A DNA stretch of 64,000 nucleotides from Acidobacteriota bacterium (GTDB taxonomy: Bacteria; Acidobacteriota; Blastocatellia; Pyrinomonadales; Pyrinomonadaceae), in assembly GCA_019239425.1 (NCBI GenBank), contig JAFAZX010000022.1, positions 1 through 64,000 on the forward strand. The letters are read 5' to 3'. Shown here piece by piece: positions 16,353-25,494 of the stretch. The notes beneath the pieces are model-generated. The model saw only the letters and a program-made list of their open reading frames with translations. It was not told where the DNA came from and made no database searches. The first letter of the stretch is position 1; each line of letters starts with the position of its first letter. Made by a program: the position numbers and the translations under genes.

Positions 16353-18182
16353 ATGAAGAAGTTGTTCCTGACTGTCCCCTTGGCCGCGCTCCTGTGCGCG
16401 CAGGCCGCCCCGGCCCGGCAGAAGACCGCGGCGCAGGCGACGCCCACGCCCGCCCAGCCGCAACGCCCCGCGGCCGCCGGCACGCTCGGCCTGACCGACT
16501 ACGGCATCGAGGTCGCGCCCGACGCGCGGCTCATCGTGATGATGGCCGCGCTCGACGCCGCCGGCTGGGACCCGACGCCCGCGGGGGCGCGCCCCTCCGT
16601 CTTCCGGGAGCTCGTGCGGCGCGAGCAGGCGGGCCTCGACTCAGCCCTGCGCCGGCGACTGCAGGACTTCTACACGCGCAACGCCCTTAAGGAAGAGGGC
16701 GTGACGCCGGCCGACCAGGCCGCGCGCTACATCTCGCTCGCCTACACGCTCGGCCCGCCGCCCGACTTCGAGGCCCCGGCCCGCTCCGAAGACCTGCCCG
16801 CGGGCGTGCTCGAAGTCCTCGACTTCGTGCCGCTCCTGCGCGAGTTCTACAAGTCTTCGGGACTCGACGCGCGGCTCCCGAACTACACGGCGATGCACCG
16901 CGCCGCGGGCGACAAGCTGCGCCAGCAGACGCTCGACATGGCGCGCGGCGTCCTCGCCTACCTCAACACGCGCCCCGAGACGATCATCAACGAGCGCGTC
17001 ACCGTGCCCACGCCCGGCGCGCAGAAGAAGAAGGAGCAGCCAAGGACGACCACCGTCCTGCGCGAGCACGTGCGCCACTTCCGCGTCGTGCCCGACCTCC
17101 TGGGCGCGACCGGCGCCATCAACCTGCGCGCCGTCGGCGACGACTACTTCGTCATCGTCCCGCCCGACACAGACCCGCGCCTCTCCGAGACGCGGCGCGC
17201 GTACCTGCAGTTCGTCGTAGACCCCCTGGTCGCGCGCTTCAGCCGCGAGATCGCCGCGCGCCGGCCCGAGATCAAGCAGCTCCTCGAAGCCGAGCAGTCG
17301 CGCAAGGGGCGCACGTTCGGCGCGGACGTCTTCCTCGCCGTGGCGCGCTCGATGGTCGCGGCGGCCGACGCGCGCATGGACGAGCGCGTGCGCCTGCGCG
17401 CCCTGCAGATCGACACGAGCCAGAGGTTGCAGGCCGCCTCCGGCCAGGCCGCGAAGGACGCCGTCCTTAAGAAGTCGAAGGAGCGCGAGGCGGCGATCCA
17501 GGACTCGACGACGGCGCAGCTGGCCGAGGCTTACGAGCGCGGCGCGGTGCTCTCGTTCCACTTCGCAGACCAGCTCCGCGGCTTCGAGGGCGCGGGCTTC
17601 GACGTGTCCAACTTCATGCCCGACATGGTCGCGGCCTTCGCGGTCGCGCGCGAGCTAAAGCGCCCCGCCGAGTACGCGGAGGCGGTCGCGCGCGCGCGTG
17701 CGCGCCGCGCCGCGGCCCCGGCGGCGGAGGTGGCCGCCGAGCCGCAGCCGACGGACGAGAGACGCGCGGCCCTCATCAAGAGCCTCAACGACGTGGGCGA
17801 GCTTCTGCGCCTGCGCAACTACGAGGAGGCGAACGCGCGCCTCAACGCGCTGAAGGGCGAGTACGCGGAAGAGCCGCTCGTCTACTTCACGCTGGGGCAG
17901 GCGGCGAGCCTCGCGGCGCAGGAGGCCATTGACGAGGCGGTGCAGGCCGAGCGGCTCAACGCCGCGCTCGGCCACTTCCGCCAGGCGCTACTCTTCGCGA
18001 CGGCCGACACAGACCCCTCGGTCGTCATGCGCGCGCACCTCTCCAGCGGCCGCATCCTCGCGCACCTCGAACGGCGCGAAGAGGCTTTGCGCGAGTTCGA
18101 CTCCGTCCTCAACGCCACCAAGCCCGCCGACCGCTTCTACCAGGAGGCCGCCGCCGAGAAGAAGAAGCTGGGGAGCCAGTAG
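16353..18182 (+). CDS. Secreted TPR-like protein, unknown function
   Basis: 609 residues. A signal peptide (MKKLFLTVPLAALLCAQAAPA) is followed by a Pro/Ala/Thr/Gln-rich linker. Next comes an alpha-helical region with an LRRRLQDFYTRNAL segment, then a central region including REHVRHFRVVPDLLGATGAINL. The C-terminal 130 residues (RLRNYEEANARLNALKGEYAEEPLVYF and later) look like tetratricopeptide helices. Its function is unknown; it probably acts in the periplasm or on the outer membrane as a scaffold. The last residue and stop (CAG TAG) coincide with the first unit of repeat C3. Confidence 0.72.
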   Translation: MKKLFLTVPLAALLCAQAAPARQKTAAQATPTPAQPQRPAAAGTLGLTDYGIEVAPDARLIVMMAALDAAGWDPTPAGARPSVFRELVRREQAGLDSALRRRLQDFYTRNALKEEGVTPADQAARYISLAYTLGPPPDFEAPARSEDLPAGVLEVLDFVPLLREFYKSSGLDARLPNYTAMHRAAGDKLRQQTLDMARGVLAYLNTRPETIINERVTVPTPGAQKKKEQPRTTTVLREHVRHFRVVPDLLGATGAINLRAVGDDYFVIVPPDTDPRLSETRRAYLQFVVDPLVARFSREIAARRPEIKQLLEAEQSRKGRTFGADVFLAVARSMVAAADARMDERVRLRALQIDTSQRLQAASGQAAKDAVLKKSKEREAAIQDSTTAQLAEAYERGAVLSFHFADQLRGFEGAGFDVSNFMPDMVAAFAVARELKRPAEYAEAVARARARRAAAPAAEVAAEPQPTDERRAALIKSLNDVGELLRLRNYEEANARLNALKGEYAEEPLVYFTLGQAASLAAQEAIDEAVQAERLNAALGHFRQALLFATADTDPSVVMRAHLSSGRILAHLERREEALREFDSVLNATKPADRFYQEAAAEKKKLGSQ

Positions 18183-18336
18183 GCAGATGGCAGTAGGCAG
18201 TAGGCAGTTTGCCGTTTGCGAAAGTGACTGAAAGAATCAGGGGCGGCGAGTCGCAATCTCGCCGCCCCTGATTCGTTTTACGCCGCTCGGTGTTGCTGGT
18301 CTTAACTGCCTACTGCCATCTGCCCACAGCCTACTT
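18177..18336. repeat. Family C inverted repeat (C3) enclosing a terminator
   Basis: Left arm CAGTAGGCAGATGGCAGTAG (18177), right arm CTGCCTACTGCCATCTGCCC (18307). Each arm carries the TAG stop codon of the gene converging on it. Confidence 0.92.
18235..18280 (+). terminator. Intrinsic terminator inside repeat C3
   Basis: A perfect 16-bp stem, 18235-18250 with 18258-18273, a 7-base loop TCGCAAT, then CGTTTTA. It lies midway between two convergent genes and should stop the plus-strand transcript. Confidence 0.82.
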
Positions 18337-19338
18337 CGTCACGGTGATGTCGCGCGAGGTCGAGTTGTAGCCGCCGTTGTCGACGGGGTTGCCGGACTTG
18401 TCGACGAGTTCGAGTTTGACAGTGTGTTTGCCGGCCGCCCAGCCGGCGAGCCAGATGGGCTCCCACTTGTCGAGGTACTTCGGCTCGCCGCCGTCCACCG
18501 TGTAGCGGACGCGGTAGTCGCCGCCGTCGCCCTGCAGCTTCGCGTTCGAGAGCCAGAAGTCGAGCATGATGGCGTCGGCGTCCGCGTTCTTGTACTCGCC
18601 CTTCGGTCGGCTGTAGGTCAAAAGCGGCTTCGTGCGGTCAACCGTCCCGCTCGGGGAAGGTGACTGCGCGTAGTCTTTCCCTTCGGAGGTCGGCGAGGGC
18701 GAGGCCGCGGGCGAAGCGGACGGCGATGCGGCCGGCTTCGCGGCGTTCGCGTTGTCGGCCATCTTCTGACCCGTATTCGTCGTCGTCGGCTTGGAGGCGT
18801 CGCCGCCGCCCTTCACCGTGAACGAGACCATCTGGAACGCGCCGTCGTTCTTGTAGCTCTCGTGCCACGGGCGCGAGGGGAAGGCGCGGATGGTGTGCGG
18901 CCCCTCGGAGACGTTGCGCAGCTCGAAGGGCTGGCCGATCTCGTAGTAGGCCTCGTAGGGCTGGTTGTCGAGGATGACGTGGACGTGGTTGCCCATCCCC
19001 GTCGAAGGGTCTTTGTGCGGCTGGTAGCCCTTGAGGTCGCCCGCGAGCTTGAGGCTCAGCTTGACGGTCGCCCCCTGGACGGTCGCGCCCTCCTTCGGCT
19101 CGACGATGGTGAGCGCGGGCTTGGCCTCGTCCTGCTCGCCGCGCTGCGACATCTGGTCTTTAATCTTCTGCGGGCGCTCGACGACGTTGAGCGCCTGCGC
19201 GGTCGGCGAAGGCGACGCGGCCGTGTTGGCGTTCGCGTTGGCAACGCCCGTGTTCGCGTTCATGTCCGAAGAGCAGCCCGCGAAAGACGCCGCGAGCACC
19301 ACCACGCACGAGACGAGCAGGAGTCGAGAGAGTTTCAT
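18331..19338 (-). CDS. Lipoprotein with two Ser/Pro-rich linkers
   Basis: 335 residues. The lipobox SFAGC marks a lipoprotein; the mature N-terminus is Asn/Ala-rich. Two beta-rich domains (about 75-180, with GNHVHVILDNQPYEAYYEIG and PHTIRAFPSRPWHES; and about 235-335, with YRVRYTVDGGEPKYLDKW) are separated by a Ser/Pro/Ala linker. HVHVILD plus the SRPWHES stretch recurs in hypothetical proteins of soil bacteria; I know no function. The stop TAG lies in the right arm of repeat C3. Confidence 0.72.
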   Translation of the reverse strand: MKLSRLLLVSCVVVLAASFAGCSSDMNANTGVANANANTAASPSPTAQALNVVERPQKIKDQMSQRGEQDEAKPALTIVEPKEGATVQGATVKLSLKLAGDLKGYQPHKDPSTGMGNHVHVILDNQPYEAYYEIGQPFELRNVSEGPHTIRAFPSRPWHESYKNDGAFQMVSFTVKGGGDASKPTTTNTGQKMADNANAAKPAASPSASPAASPSPTSEGKDYAQSPSPSGTVDRTKPLLTYSRPKGEYKNADADAIMLDFWLSNAKLQGDGGDYRVRYTVDGGEPKYLDKWEPIWLAGWAAGKHTVKLELVDKSGNPVDNGGYNSTSRDITVTK

Positions 19339-19360
19339 CCGAGAGCCTCCGGTTTTGATG

Positions 19361-19441
19361 TGAAGGGTGAAGGCGGAAGGATGAAGGATGAAGTAAGAAC
19401 TGTCTGACCTTCATCCTTCATCCTTCCGCCTTCACCCTTTC
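19361..19441. repeat. Family G inverted repeat
   Basis: GAAGGGTGAAGGCGGAAGGA then TGAAGGATGAAG is mirrored by CTTCATCCTTCATCCTTCCG then CCTTCACCCTTTC. It separates sod (stop at its right edge) from the lipoprotein gene on the same strand. Confidence 0.88.
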
Positions 19442-20097
19442 TATTCGCTCTTGGCCGCCGCGGCGGCCGCGGGGCGCGAGCTGACGCCCTGCTGCAGGCG
19501 CTGCTCGCAGGACGCCCAGTCGATGTTGGAGAAGAACGCCTCGATGTACTTCGGCCGCTCGGCCGGCTTGTAGTCGAGCAGGAAGGCGTGCTCCCACACG
19601 TCCATGACGAGGACGGGGACGAAGCCCGCGACGTTGCCGACCTCGTGCAGGGTGATCCAGTGGTTCGAGAGCCGGCTGTTGACGGGGTCTTGGTAGCAGA
19701 CCGCCCAGCCCACGCCGCGCATCTTGCCCACCGAGACGAAGTCCGCCTTCCAGATGTCGTACGAGCCGAAAGACTCCTCGGCCAGCTGGTAGAAGTTCGA
19801 GTTCTTCTCCGGGTCGGTCGTCGTCGAGCCCTTGCGCATGTTGCCGAAGTACCACTCGTGCAAGACCATGCCGTTGTACTCGAACCCCATCCGGCGGGTC
19901 AGCTCGGAGTAGGCCGGCATCTCCTCCTGGTCGACCTTGCCGTCCGAGAGTATCTCGGTGATCTTGGTGGTGAGCGTGTTGGTGTTGGTGACGTAGCCCT
20001 CGTAGAGCTTGAAGTGCATCTCAAGGGTCTGGTCGGAAATCCCGTTCAGCCCGCTCAGGTCGAACTGCTTCGCCGTGTAAAGCTTCACGTCTGCCAT
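19441..20097 (-). CDS. Fe/Mn-family superoxide dismutase
   Basis: 218 residues. It removes superoxide with Fe or Mn at the active site. Ligands by position are H28 (EMHFKLYEGYV), H80 (MVLHEWYFGNM), D166 and H170 in VMDVWEHAFLLDY. The usual HHxxH-type N-terminal segment is replaced by MHFKLYEGY, so this is a divergent subgroup; the metal cannot be predicted safely. No signal peptide: cytoplasmic, with an Ala-rich tail. The ATG at 20097 has AGGAGG upstream, and a TATAAT -10 lies about 120 bases before it. Confidence 0.93.
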   Translation of the reverse strand: MADVKLYTAKQFDLSGLNGISDQTLEMHFKLYEGYVTNTNTLTTKITEILSDGKVDQEEMPAYSELTRRMGFEYNGMVLHEWYFGNMRKGSTTTDPEKNSNFYQLAEESFGSYDIWKADFVSVGKMRGVGWAVCYQDPVNSRLSNHWITLHEVGNVAGFVPVLVMDVWEHAFLLDYKPAERPKYIEAFFSNIDWASCEQRLQQGVSSRPAAAAAAKSE

Positions 20098-20218
20098 TCG
20101 TTCCTCCTCGTTATGACTGCGGCAACTCGCAAAAGCGAGGCGGCCAGCCCGCGCGGCTCACACGCACGGCGCGGGCTTCCATAAATCCGGGTTGTCGCTT
20201 CGGCTTAAACTTGGGAGG

Positions 20219-20249
20219 ATTATAGAACAGAAGTGCGAACAAGGGTAAA
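20219..20249 (-). promoter_or_regulatory. Possible promoter of the superoxide dismutase gene
   Basis: On the minus strand TATAAT (20224-20219) is a perfect -10. The best -35 is TTTACC (20249-20244) with a long 19-base spacer. Confidence 0.4.
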
Positions 20250-20255
20250 GGGGAA

Positions 20256-20328
20256 GGGTGCTGGGTGCTGGGTGCTGGGTGCTGGGTTAATTTCTTACCA
20301 GCACCCAGCACCCAGCACCCAACACCCC
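20256..20328. repeat. Family A inverted repeat (A6)
   Basis: GGGTGCTGGGTGCTGGGTGC on the left and ACCAGCACCCAGCACCCAGC on the right. It lies between the PuuD-like gene and the sod promoter region. Confidence 0.92.
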
Positions 20329-20331
20329 CGC

Positions 20332-21126
20332 TCAGACGGCGTTGCGGCCGAAGATGACGTAGTCGCCGTGCGAGGTGCCCATGAAGAAGAGCATCGGCAG
20401 AGAGAGCCACGCGTTGGTGCGCGAGGCGAGGAAGGCTTTGCGGGCGAGGGCGGCGTCGGGCGTCTCGCCGGCGGCGGTCGCCGCGATGATCCGCTTCTGC
20501 GCCGGCCAGATGATGCCCCACACGTTGAGGAGCATGATGAGCCCCAGCGCGCCGCCGATGCCGATGGAGAGCGTCTTGTTGCTGGCCCAGTGGTCGCGGC
20601 GGCCCGTCAACTGCGAGTCGAGGAGCCAGACGAGCGCCACCGCCAGCGCGATGACGAGCCCCGCGGTCGCCGCCGCCAGAATCTTCCCGTCCTTGTGCAG
20701 GTTCGGCAGCAGCACGTAGGCGTAGACGGCCCAGCCCGCGCCCGCGATGACGAGCCAGAGGAGGAGGATGAGCCAGGTGCTCGCGCCCGCGCCGTCGCTG
20801 TTGGCGTTGATGACGTCGCCGCGCAGGATGTACATCGCGTAGTAGCCGAGGCCCGCCAGCACCGTGACGACCGCGCCCCAGCGGAAGTACCAGAGCGCCT
20901 TCGGCATCAGGTTCGGGACGACGACCTGCTTGGTCGGCTTGTCGAGCGCCTTCATGAAGTTGACGTTGACGAGGTTGAAGAAGTAGAGCATCCCGATCCA
21001 GGTGATGCCGCCGACGAAGTGTGCCCAGCGGAAGAGGATGCGCACGATCTCCTGCCCCGAAGGCGCGTGGAAGATGTCCTGGAACACCGCGAGGCTGACG
21101 GGAAGATGCAAGGTTGCGTCGAACAT
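20332..21126 (-). CDS. PuuD-like integral membrane protein (urate oxidase N-terminal domain)
   Basis: 264 residues with about seven or eight membrane helices. The start (RILFRWAHFVGGITWIGMLYFFNLVN) and PKALWYFRWGAVVTVLAGLGYY resemble the membrane domain of PuuD urate hydroxylase, in which the histidine in RWAHFVGG may bind haem. The cytochrome c domain that usually follows is absent; the protein stops at FFMGTSHGDYVIFG. No other purine-catabolic gene is nearby, so urate oxidation is not shown; it may be an electron-transfer protein of the same fold. The stop abuts repeat A6. Confidence 0.75.
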   Translation of the reverse strand: MFDATLHLPVSLAVFQDIFHAPSGQEIVRILFRWAHFVGGITWIGMLYFFNLVNVNFMKALDKPTKQVVVPNLMPKALWYFRWGAVVTVLAGLGYYAMYILRGDVINANSDGAGASTWLILLLWLVIAGAGWAVYAYVLLPNLHKDGKILAAATAGLVIALAVALVWLLDSQLTGRRDHWASNKTLSIGIGGALGLIMLLNVWGIIWPAQKRIIAATAAGETPDAALARKAFLASRTNAWLSLPMLFFMGTSHGDYVIFGRNAV

Positions 21127-21378
21127 CTCAATCCTCCGAAATTTTTTCAGGATGAACTGCGTGCTCTAGGGTTGCGCGCGCGAGATTAGCACAGAACCCG
21201 CCCGCCCGGCGCAAGATTCTTAAAGACGGCCGGGCGCGCCTTACTTCCTCAATTCCTCCGCGCGCGACGCCCGCCCTGCTTATGCTACACTCGCGCGGGT
21301 TGGCGTCAAGATTCACACGGGGGCAGGCAACGTACCTTTGAGGGGAAGAGTTGTCGCGTTCAGCTTCGGAGGTGAGTC

Positions 21379-21582
21379 ATGTCGAAAGACGAACTGGAAA
21401 GATACTCCCAGCGATGCGTCCTGTTAGGCGTCGCGGTAACTTCACTGGGCGCACTGAACCTTTTCCGAGGCGCGCGGGGGAACGGGTGGGCCGTAGCCGG
21501 CAGCGCGGGCTGCTTCACGGTGGGACTGATGCAGTTCCTTCTCGCGCATCGGCTCCACCAACGGGCGCAAAGGCTACCTTGA
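21379..21582 (+). CDS. Small membrane protein
   Basis: 67 residues with two probable membrane helices (CVLLGVAVTSLGALNLF and AVAGSAGCFTVGLMQFLLA) and a basic end. GGAGG precedes the ATG by seven bases, supporting translation. Family unknown. The 250 bases upstream (21127-21378) contain no other gene; a weak TATGCT-like -10 lies near 21280. Confidence 0.6.
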   Translation: MSKDELERYSQRCVLLGVAVTSLGALNLFRGARGNGWAVAGSAGCFTVGLMQFLLAHRLHQRAQRLP

Positions 21583-21662
21583 CCCGGCGGCCTGTGTCCC
21601 GAGGGAGCCGATCATAAGACGCGAGCCGCCCTCCCCTCCACCCGGGCGTGCCCCGCGACGCC

Positions 21663-23504
21663 TCACTTCATCTCGGCGGTCTGCGTTTTCTTCTCCGGTC
21701 GTGCTGCGAGTGCGCCGCGGCAGGCGGCGAGTTGCGCTGACACAGACCTATCATTTCTTTCGAGCATCCGCGCCAGGTGTGCCGCGCGATTGAAATCGAC
21801 CCGGGCCAGCCTGACAAAGGCGGGCTCGAAATTCGGGGTGTCGAGCTTGAGCGAAGCGTTGAGGACGGCCGAGAGGGCCGAACCGCCGCCCGCCGCCGGC
21901 GCGCGGCCAGCCTCCCCCTTAGAGTCGGCGCGGTTGAAAGCCTTGACCGCGACGCCGACCGCGTCGAAGCCCTGTGCCGGGTCAAGGCGTGTCTTGACCT
22001 CGGCGATGATGAGCAGCGCGTTCGCCTTCACCGCGTCGTCTTCGGCCTTCTCGATGTCTCTTTCGGCGTCGGCGAGCACCCCGGCGGCACGGACGCTATC
22101 GTTTTTGTCGGACAGGGCGCGGGCGATGGAGCCGTAGAGGAACGCGCGCTGTCGCAGGTCGGACACCCCCGCCGCGTAACGCAGGGCCGTGTCCACCTCC
22201 TCTTTCTTCAGGGCCGCCGATGCCGCCTGTAACCTAATGACGGAGCCGAGGCTTACGCGGCGGTCTTCGTCGCCGAGCTTTTCGGCGATGGAGAGCGCCC
22301 GGTCGAAGTCTCCGCCCGTCATGGCCGACATCGCCGCGCGCGTGTAGAGCAAGTCTTTCAGTAATTTATTCCGCTCCGCCTGCGCCTGCTCGACCAACTC
22401 GTCCGCGCCGCCCGCCTGTAACATCTTGCCCACCGTGTCGGCGCCGTTCACCTGCTGCACGTTGCGGGCGACGGCGTCCACGGCCTGTTTGAAGTTGGCG
22501 GCCCTGTCGGGCAGACGGCGGACGAAAGAGGGCAGCAGCCGCTGTCCCGTCATGTAGTCCATCGGGCTCGGCGTGAAGGGGCGGTAGTCGGCGCCGGGCA
22601 GCCCCAACTGCGCCGCGACGCCCGAGAGTTGTAGGAAGGTGTCGTAGGCGAAGTCCAGGAACTCTCTCGCAACGGGAGAGGCGTCCGGCGTCTCTTGGGT
22701 GGGGCCGGGCCCCGCGCCGAAGGTTGTAAATTCCGGCAGGGCGTAGGGCGCAAGGGTCGCGACGTTCACCGAAGAGCGCCCGCCGGCACGACGCGCCGCG
22801 GCCAGCGCCGCTCTGAACAACTCGTCCGCCGCCGGAGGGTTGGACGAGCGCAGCGCGAAGAGGATTTTCAATATCTCGGGATTGATCTCGCCGCCGAGTC
22901 CGGCTTTCGCCAACTGCGCCGACCGCGCGGGGTTACTCTCGGTGAGGCTGAGCGCGGCCTGAAGGTAGAGGTCTTGGCGGGCCTTCTCCTCCGCGCCCGC
23001 CCGCGCCTGTGTCCCGCCGCCTTCCTTACCCGGCGAATCGCCCGCGACGGATTTGATGAGCTTTTCGGCGAGGTCTGCGTCCCGGCGCGAGATCAGGGCG
23101 AGGACTTCCGTCTGCAACTCTGTGGGCTGGGAGGGCGGCATGAAGGCCGCCGTCAGCGAGGCGAGGCCGCCCCCCCCGGCGGCCCCGGCCGACATCGCGG
23201 CGCGGAACGACTCTTCGAACTGTCGCCGCGCGCGCGACTCGTCGTAGGGCCACAACGTGTCGGCGACGCGCGCCAGCGTCCTGATTTTCAAAGTCTCGTC
23301 GTCGAAACCCCGGGCCGCCTCGAACAACTGTTCGAGCAGCGCGAGTGCGCTCTGCTGGTCGGGTGTCAGCGGGACGACATTTTTTGACGGCTGCGTCTGC
23401 CTCCCCCGCGCACCCTTCGTCCTCTGAACGCCCCGAGCCGGGGCCGCCAGCCCTAGTGTCAAGGACAGAATGAGACCGACCGTCGCTCTATGCATGAAGC
23501 TCAT
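21663..23504 (-). CDS. Secreted helical-repeat protein, unknown function
   Basis: 613 residues. A signal peptide (ATVGLILSLTLGLAAPARG) is followed by an Arg/Gly/Gln-rich linker. The rest is almost all alpha-helical, with repeated A-rich pairs such as DLYLQAALSLTESNPARSAQLA, ALSIAEKLGDEDRRVSLGSV and LRQRAFLYGSIARALSDKN, like TPR/SEL1-type solenoids. No catalytic motif is seen. Large exported solenoid proteins of this kind are common in Acidobacteriota (recall, not checked). It is followed on the same strand, 103 bases upstream, by the YD-like gene. Confidence 0.68.
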   Translation of the reverse strand: MSFMHRATVGLILSLTLGLAAPARGVQRTKGARGRQTQPSKNVVPLTPDQQSALALLEQLFEAARGFDDETLKIRTLARVADTLWPYDESRARRQFEESFRAAMSAGAAGGGGLASLTAAFMPPSQPTELQTEVLALISRRDADLAEKLIKSVAGDSPGKEGGGTQARAGAEEKARQDLYLQAALSLTESNPARSAQLAKAGLGGEINPEILKILFALRSSNPPAADELFRAALAAARRAGGRSSVNVATLAPYALPEFTTFGAGPGPTQETPDASPVAREFLDFAYDTFLQLSGVAAQLGLPGADYRPFTPSPMDYMTGQRLLPSFVRRLPDRAANFKQAVDAVARNVQQVNGADTVGKMLQAGGADELVEQAQAERNKLLKDLLYTRAAMSAMTGGDFDRALSIAEKLGDEDRRVSLGSVIRLQAASAALKKEEVDTALRYAAGVSDLRQRAFLYGSIARALSDKNDSVRAAGVLADAERDIEKAEDDAVKANALLIIAEVKTRLDPAQGFDAVGVAVKAFNRADSKGEAGRAPAAGGGSALSAVLNASLKLDTPNFEPAFVRLARVDFNRAAHLARMLERNDRSVSAQLAACRGALAARPEKKTQTAEMK

Positions 23505-23607
23505 AACACCACCTAACCTCTAATCGTCGAAGATGTCGTGACCGGTAAAACCGGCGGCGGGCTTGAAGCGCAGAGCGGCGCCCGCCGCCGGGCCGGGTTA
23601 GAGGTCT

Positions 23608-24246
23608 TTAAGCCGCAGACTCCTCGGCCGCGGGGCCGTCCTGCTTACACGCCACGTATGCCTGGTACGTCCTGTAGGCCGCGAAGGCGGTCGCGCCGGC
23701 GCACGCGATGCTCGGGCCGCCTAAACAGGCGACGCCCATAGCGATGACGGCCTCCACCGCCTTGTCCGTAGCGTCCTGGCAGGCGTCCGTCACCAACACC
23801 TTGCGGGTGCGCGCGCCTTTGAGCCGTGACGGCCTGCTGGGGGCGGGCCGCTCCGTGCGGGTGCCCGTGACCTTACCGCTGCCATCCCTCTCCACCGTTA
23901 CGCGGCCGCCGTCGTCGAAGGTGAAGCCCTGCCACTGGCCGGCGGCGTCGTACTGGAGTCGCATCTTGACCCCGTTCTGCTGGACGAGGGACTGAAGGCG
24001 GCCCTGCCCGTCGTAGATGAAGGTGAAGCTGACCTTCTCCTTGTCGGAGACGGGGAGGGTCAGTTTCGAGACGCGACCCGCCCGGTCGTAGACGGCGTTC
24101 TTACTCGCTTCGCGGAGCGCGCGCTCGTCTAAGGCGGTGGCCTGCCGTTGTCCTTTGGAGGGGGAAGCCTGGATGACCCGCGCCGGGGGGGCCGCGGCGA
24201 GCACGAGGGTAGACAGAAGCGCGAGGCTCAGCAGACGCTTGCTCAT
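23608..24246 (-). CDS. Secreted protein with YD-like repeats
   Basis: 212 residues. Signal peptide MSKRLLSLALLSTLVLAAAPP. Three imperfect YD-type repeats follow: VYDRAGRVSKL, IYDGQGRLQSL, QYDAAGQWQGF, then DDGGRVTVERDGSGKV. The end has a Cys-containing hydrophobic hairpin (VIAMGVACLGGPSIACAGATAFA) that could be a membrane-associated or pore-like segment. It is too short to be an Rhs protein; the role is unknown. A transcript with the 613-residue gene downstream is possible. The 240 bases upstream (24247-24488) hold nothing that I can identify. Confidence 0.65.
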   Translation of the reverse strand: MSKRLLSLALLSTLVLAAAPPARVIQASPSKGQRQATALDERALREASKNAVYDRAGRVSKLTLPVSDKEKVSFTFIYDGQGRLQSLVQQNGVKMRLQYDAAGQWQGFTFDDGGRVTVERDGSGKVTGTRTERPAPSRPSRLKGARTRKVLVTDACQDATDKAVEAVIAMGVACLGGPSIACAGATAFAAYRTYQAYVACKQDGPAAEESAA

Positions 24247-24488
24247 GGTGGGTACTCCTTTATTGAATTTTGCGGTCGTGAAGGGGGATCACGCCGGGCG
24301 GTGGATACGAGCCGGCGCGATAGAGGTTACATATACCAGCCGAGAGGCGAGATTCCTCGGACGGCGAATTGACCGCTGGGTCGCTGGAGTGAACGGTGGA
24401 CGAGGTAAGGTGTACTACGTTGCTTAGCTGTCAACGCCGGTATCATACACGCGCCGAAAATCCTGTCAACCTCCATTTGCGCGCCGTC

Positions 24489-25373
24489 TTACTCGGGCAC
24501 GCGGCTCTGCTCGGGTACGGGGGCGGACGCTTCCGGGTTGAGCGTGAGCTGGCGGTAAGCTTCGCGCAGGCGCAGCGCGGGGCTGCCGAAGGGGACGGTG
24601 TAGCGGTGGTAGTCGAAGACTGTGACGAGCGCGACGCCGAGCGCGGCCGAGGTGAGGAAGACCTCGTCGGCGTCGGCCATGTCGTGCAGGGTGTGCGTGC
24701 CCTCGGAGACGGGGACGGCCAGCTCCGCCGCCAGCTCGATGACGCGCGCGCGGGTCGTCCCGGCCACGGCGCCGGTGGCGAGCGCGGGCGTGTGCACCGC
24801 GCCCTGCTTGACCCAGAAGAGGTTCGCCGTCGTCGCGCAGGCGACCTCGCCGCGCTCGTTGCAGACGACCGCCTCGTCGAAGTCTCTCGACTTGGCCTCC
24901 TCCCACGCCATGATCTGTTCGAGCCGGTTGACGGTCTTGACGCCGACGAGCGGCGAGCAGGTGTTGACGCGGTAGGGCGAGACGGTGAGCGCCAAGGCTT
25001 CGGGCACGGCCCACGCGTCGGCCGTCATCATCAGGAGGTCGGAGGCGCGCCCTTCGCGCCCCAGCTTCCAGCGCCCGCGCACGGCGCGCGCGAGCAGGTG
25101 GACGCGCGCGCGCCCCTCCTCGACGCCGTTGGCCTCGATGAGACGCGAGAGGAGGAGCGCGGCCTCGTTGTCGCCGTAGTCGCACTCGACGCCCGCCCTC
25201 TGCGCGTGGGCGAGCAGCCGCGCCCAGTGCTCGTCCCAGAGGAAGGGCCGGCCCCTGTGCACGGCGACGGTCGTGAAGACGCCGCGCCCGTAGAGCGCCG
25301 CCGACGTGACGGCGTGCAGGCGCGCGCGCCTCGTTTCGAGCAGGCGGCGGTTGAGAATGACGTGCAGGTGCAT
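24489..25373 (-). CDS. Class IV aminotransferase (PLP), IlvE/PabC-like
   Basis: 294 residues. Fold-type IV PLP enzyme: early GRGVFTTVAVHRGRPFLWDEH, the PLP lysine in VGVKTVNRLEQIMAW, CNERGEVACATTANLFWVKQG, then VAGTTRARVIELA and a C-terminal DEVFLTSAALGVALV. The NRLEQ element after the Lys is closer to aminodeoxychorismate lyase (PabC), but branched-chain aminotransferases look similar, so the substrate is left open. Length is normal. No pabA/B or ilv gene is nearby. The ATG at 25373 lacks a strong ribosome site. Confidence 0.83.
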   Translation of the reverse strand: MHLHVILNRRLLETRRARLHAVTSAALYGRGVFTTVAVHRGRPFLWDEHWARLLAHAQRAGVECDYGDNEAALLLSRLIEANGVEEGRARVHLLARAVRGRWKLGREGRASDLLMMTADAWAVPEALALTVSPYRVNTCSPLVGVKTVNRLEQIMAWEEAKSRDFDEAVVCNERGEVACATTANLFWVKQGAVHTPALATGAVAGTTRARVIELAAELAVPVSEGTHTLHDMADADEVFLTSAALGVALVTVFDYHRYTVPFGSPALRLREAYRQLTLNPEASAPVPEQSRVPE

Positions 25374-25494
25374 CTCGGGAGTGATGCGTCCTCAGCGCCG
25401 CGGCAGCATACACGAACGCCCGCGGGTTTTGTTAACTTTTTGCGCCGCCGCTCCTGTTGTATCTTCTGGTATCGAGCAACCGGGGCGTCAGGCG

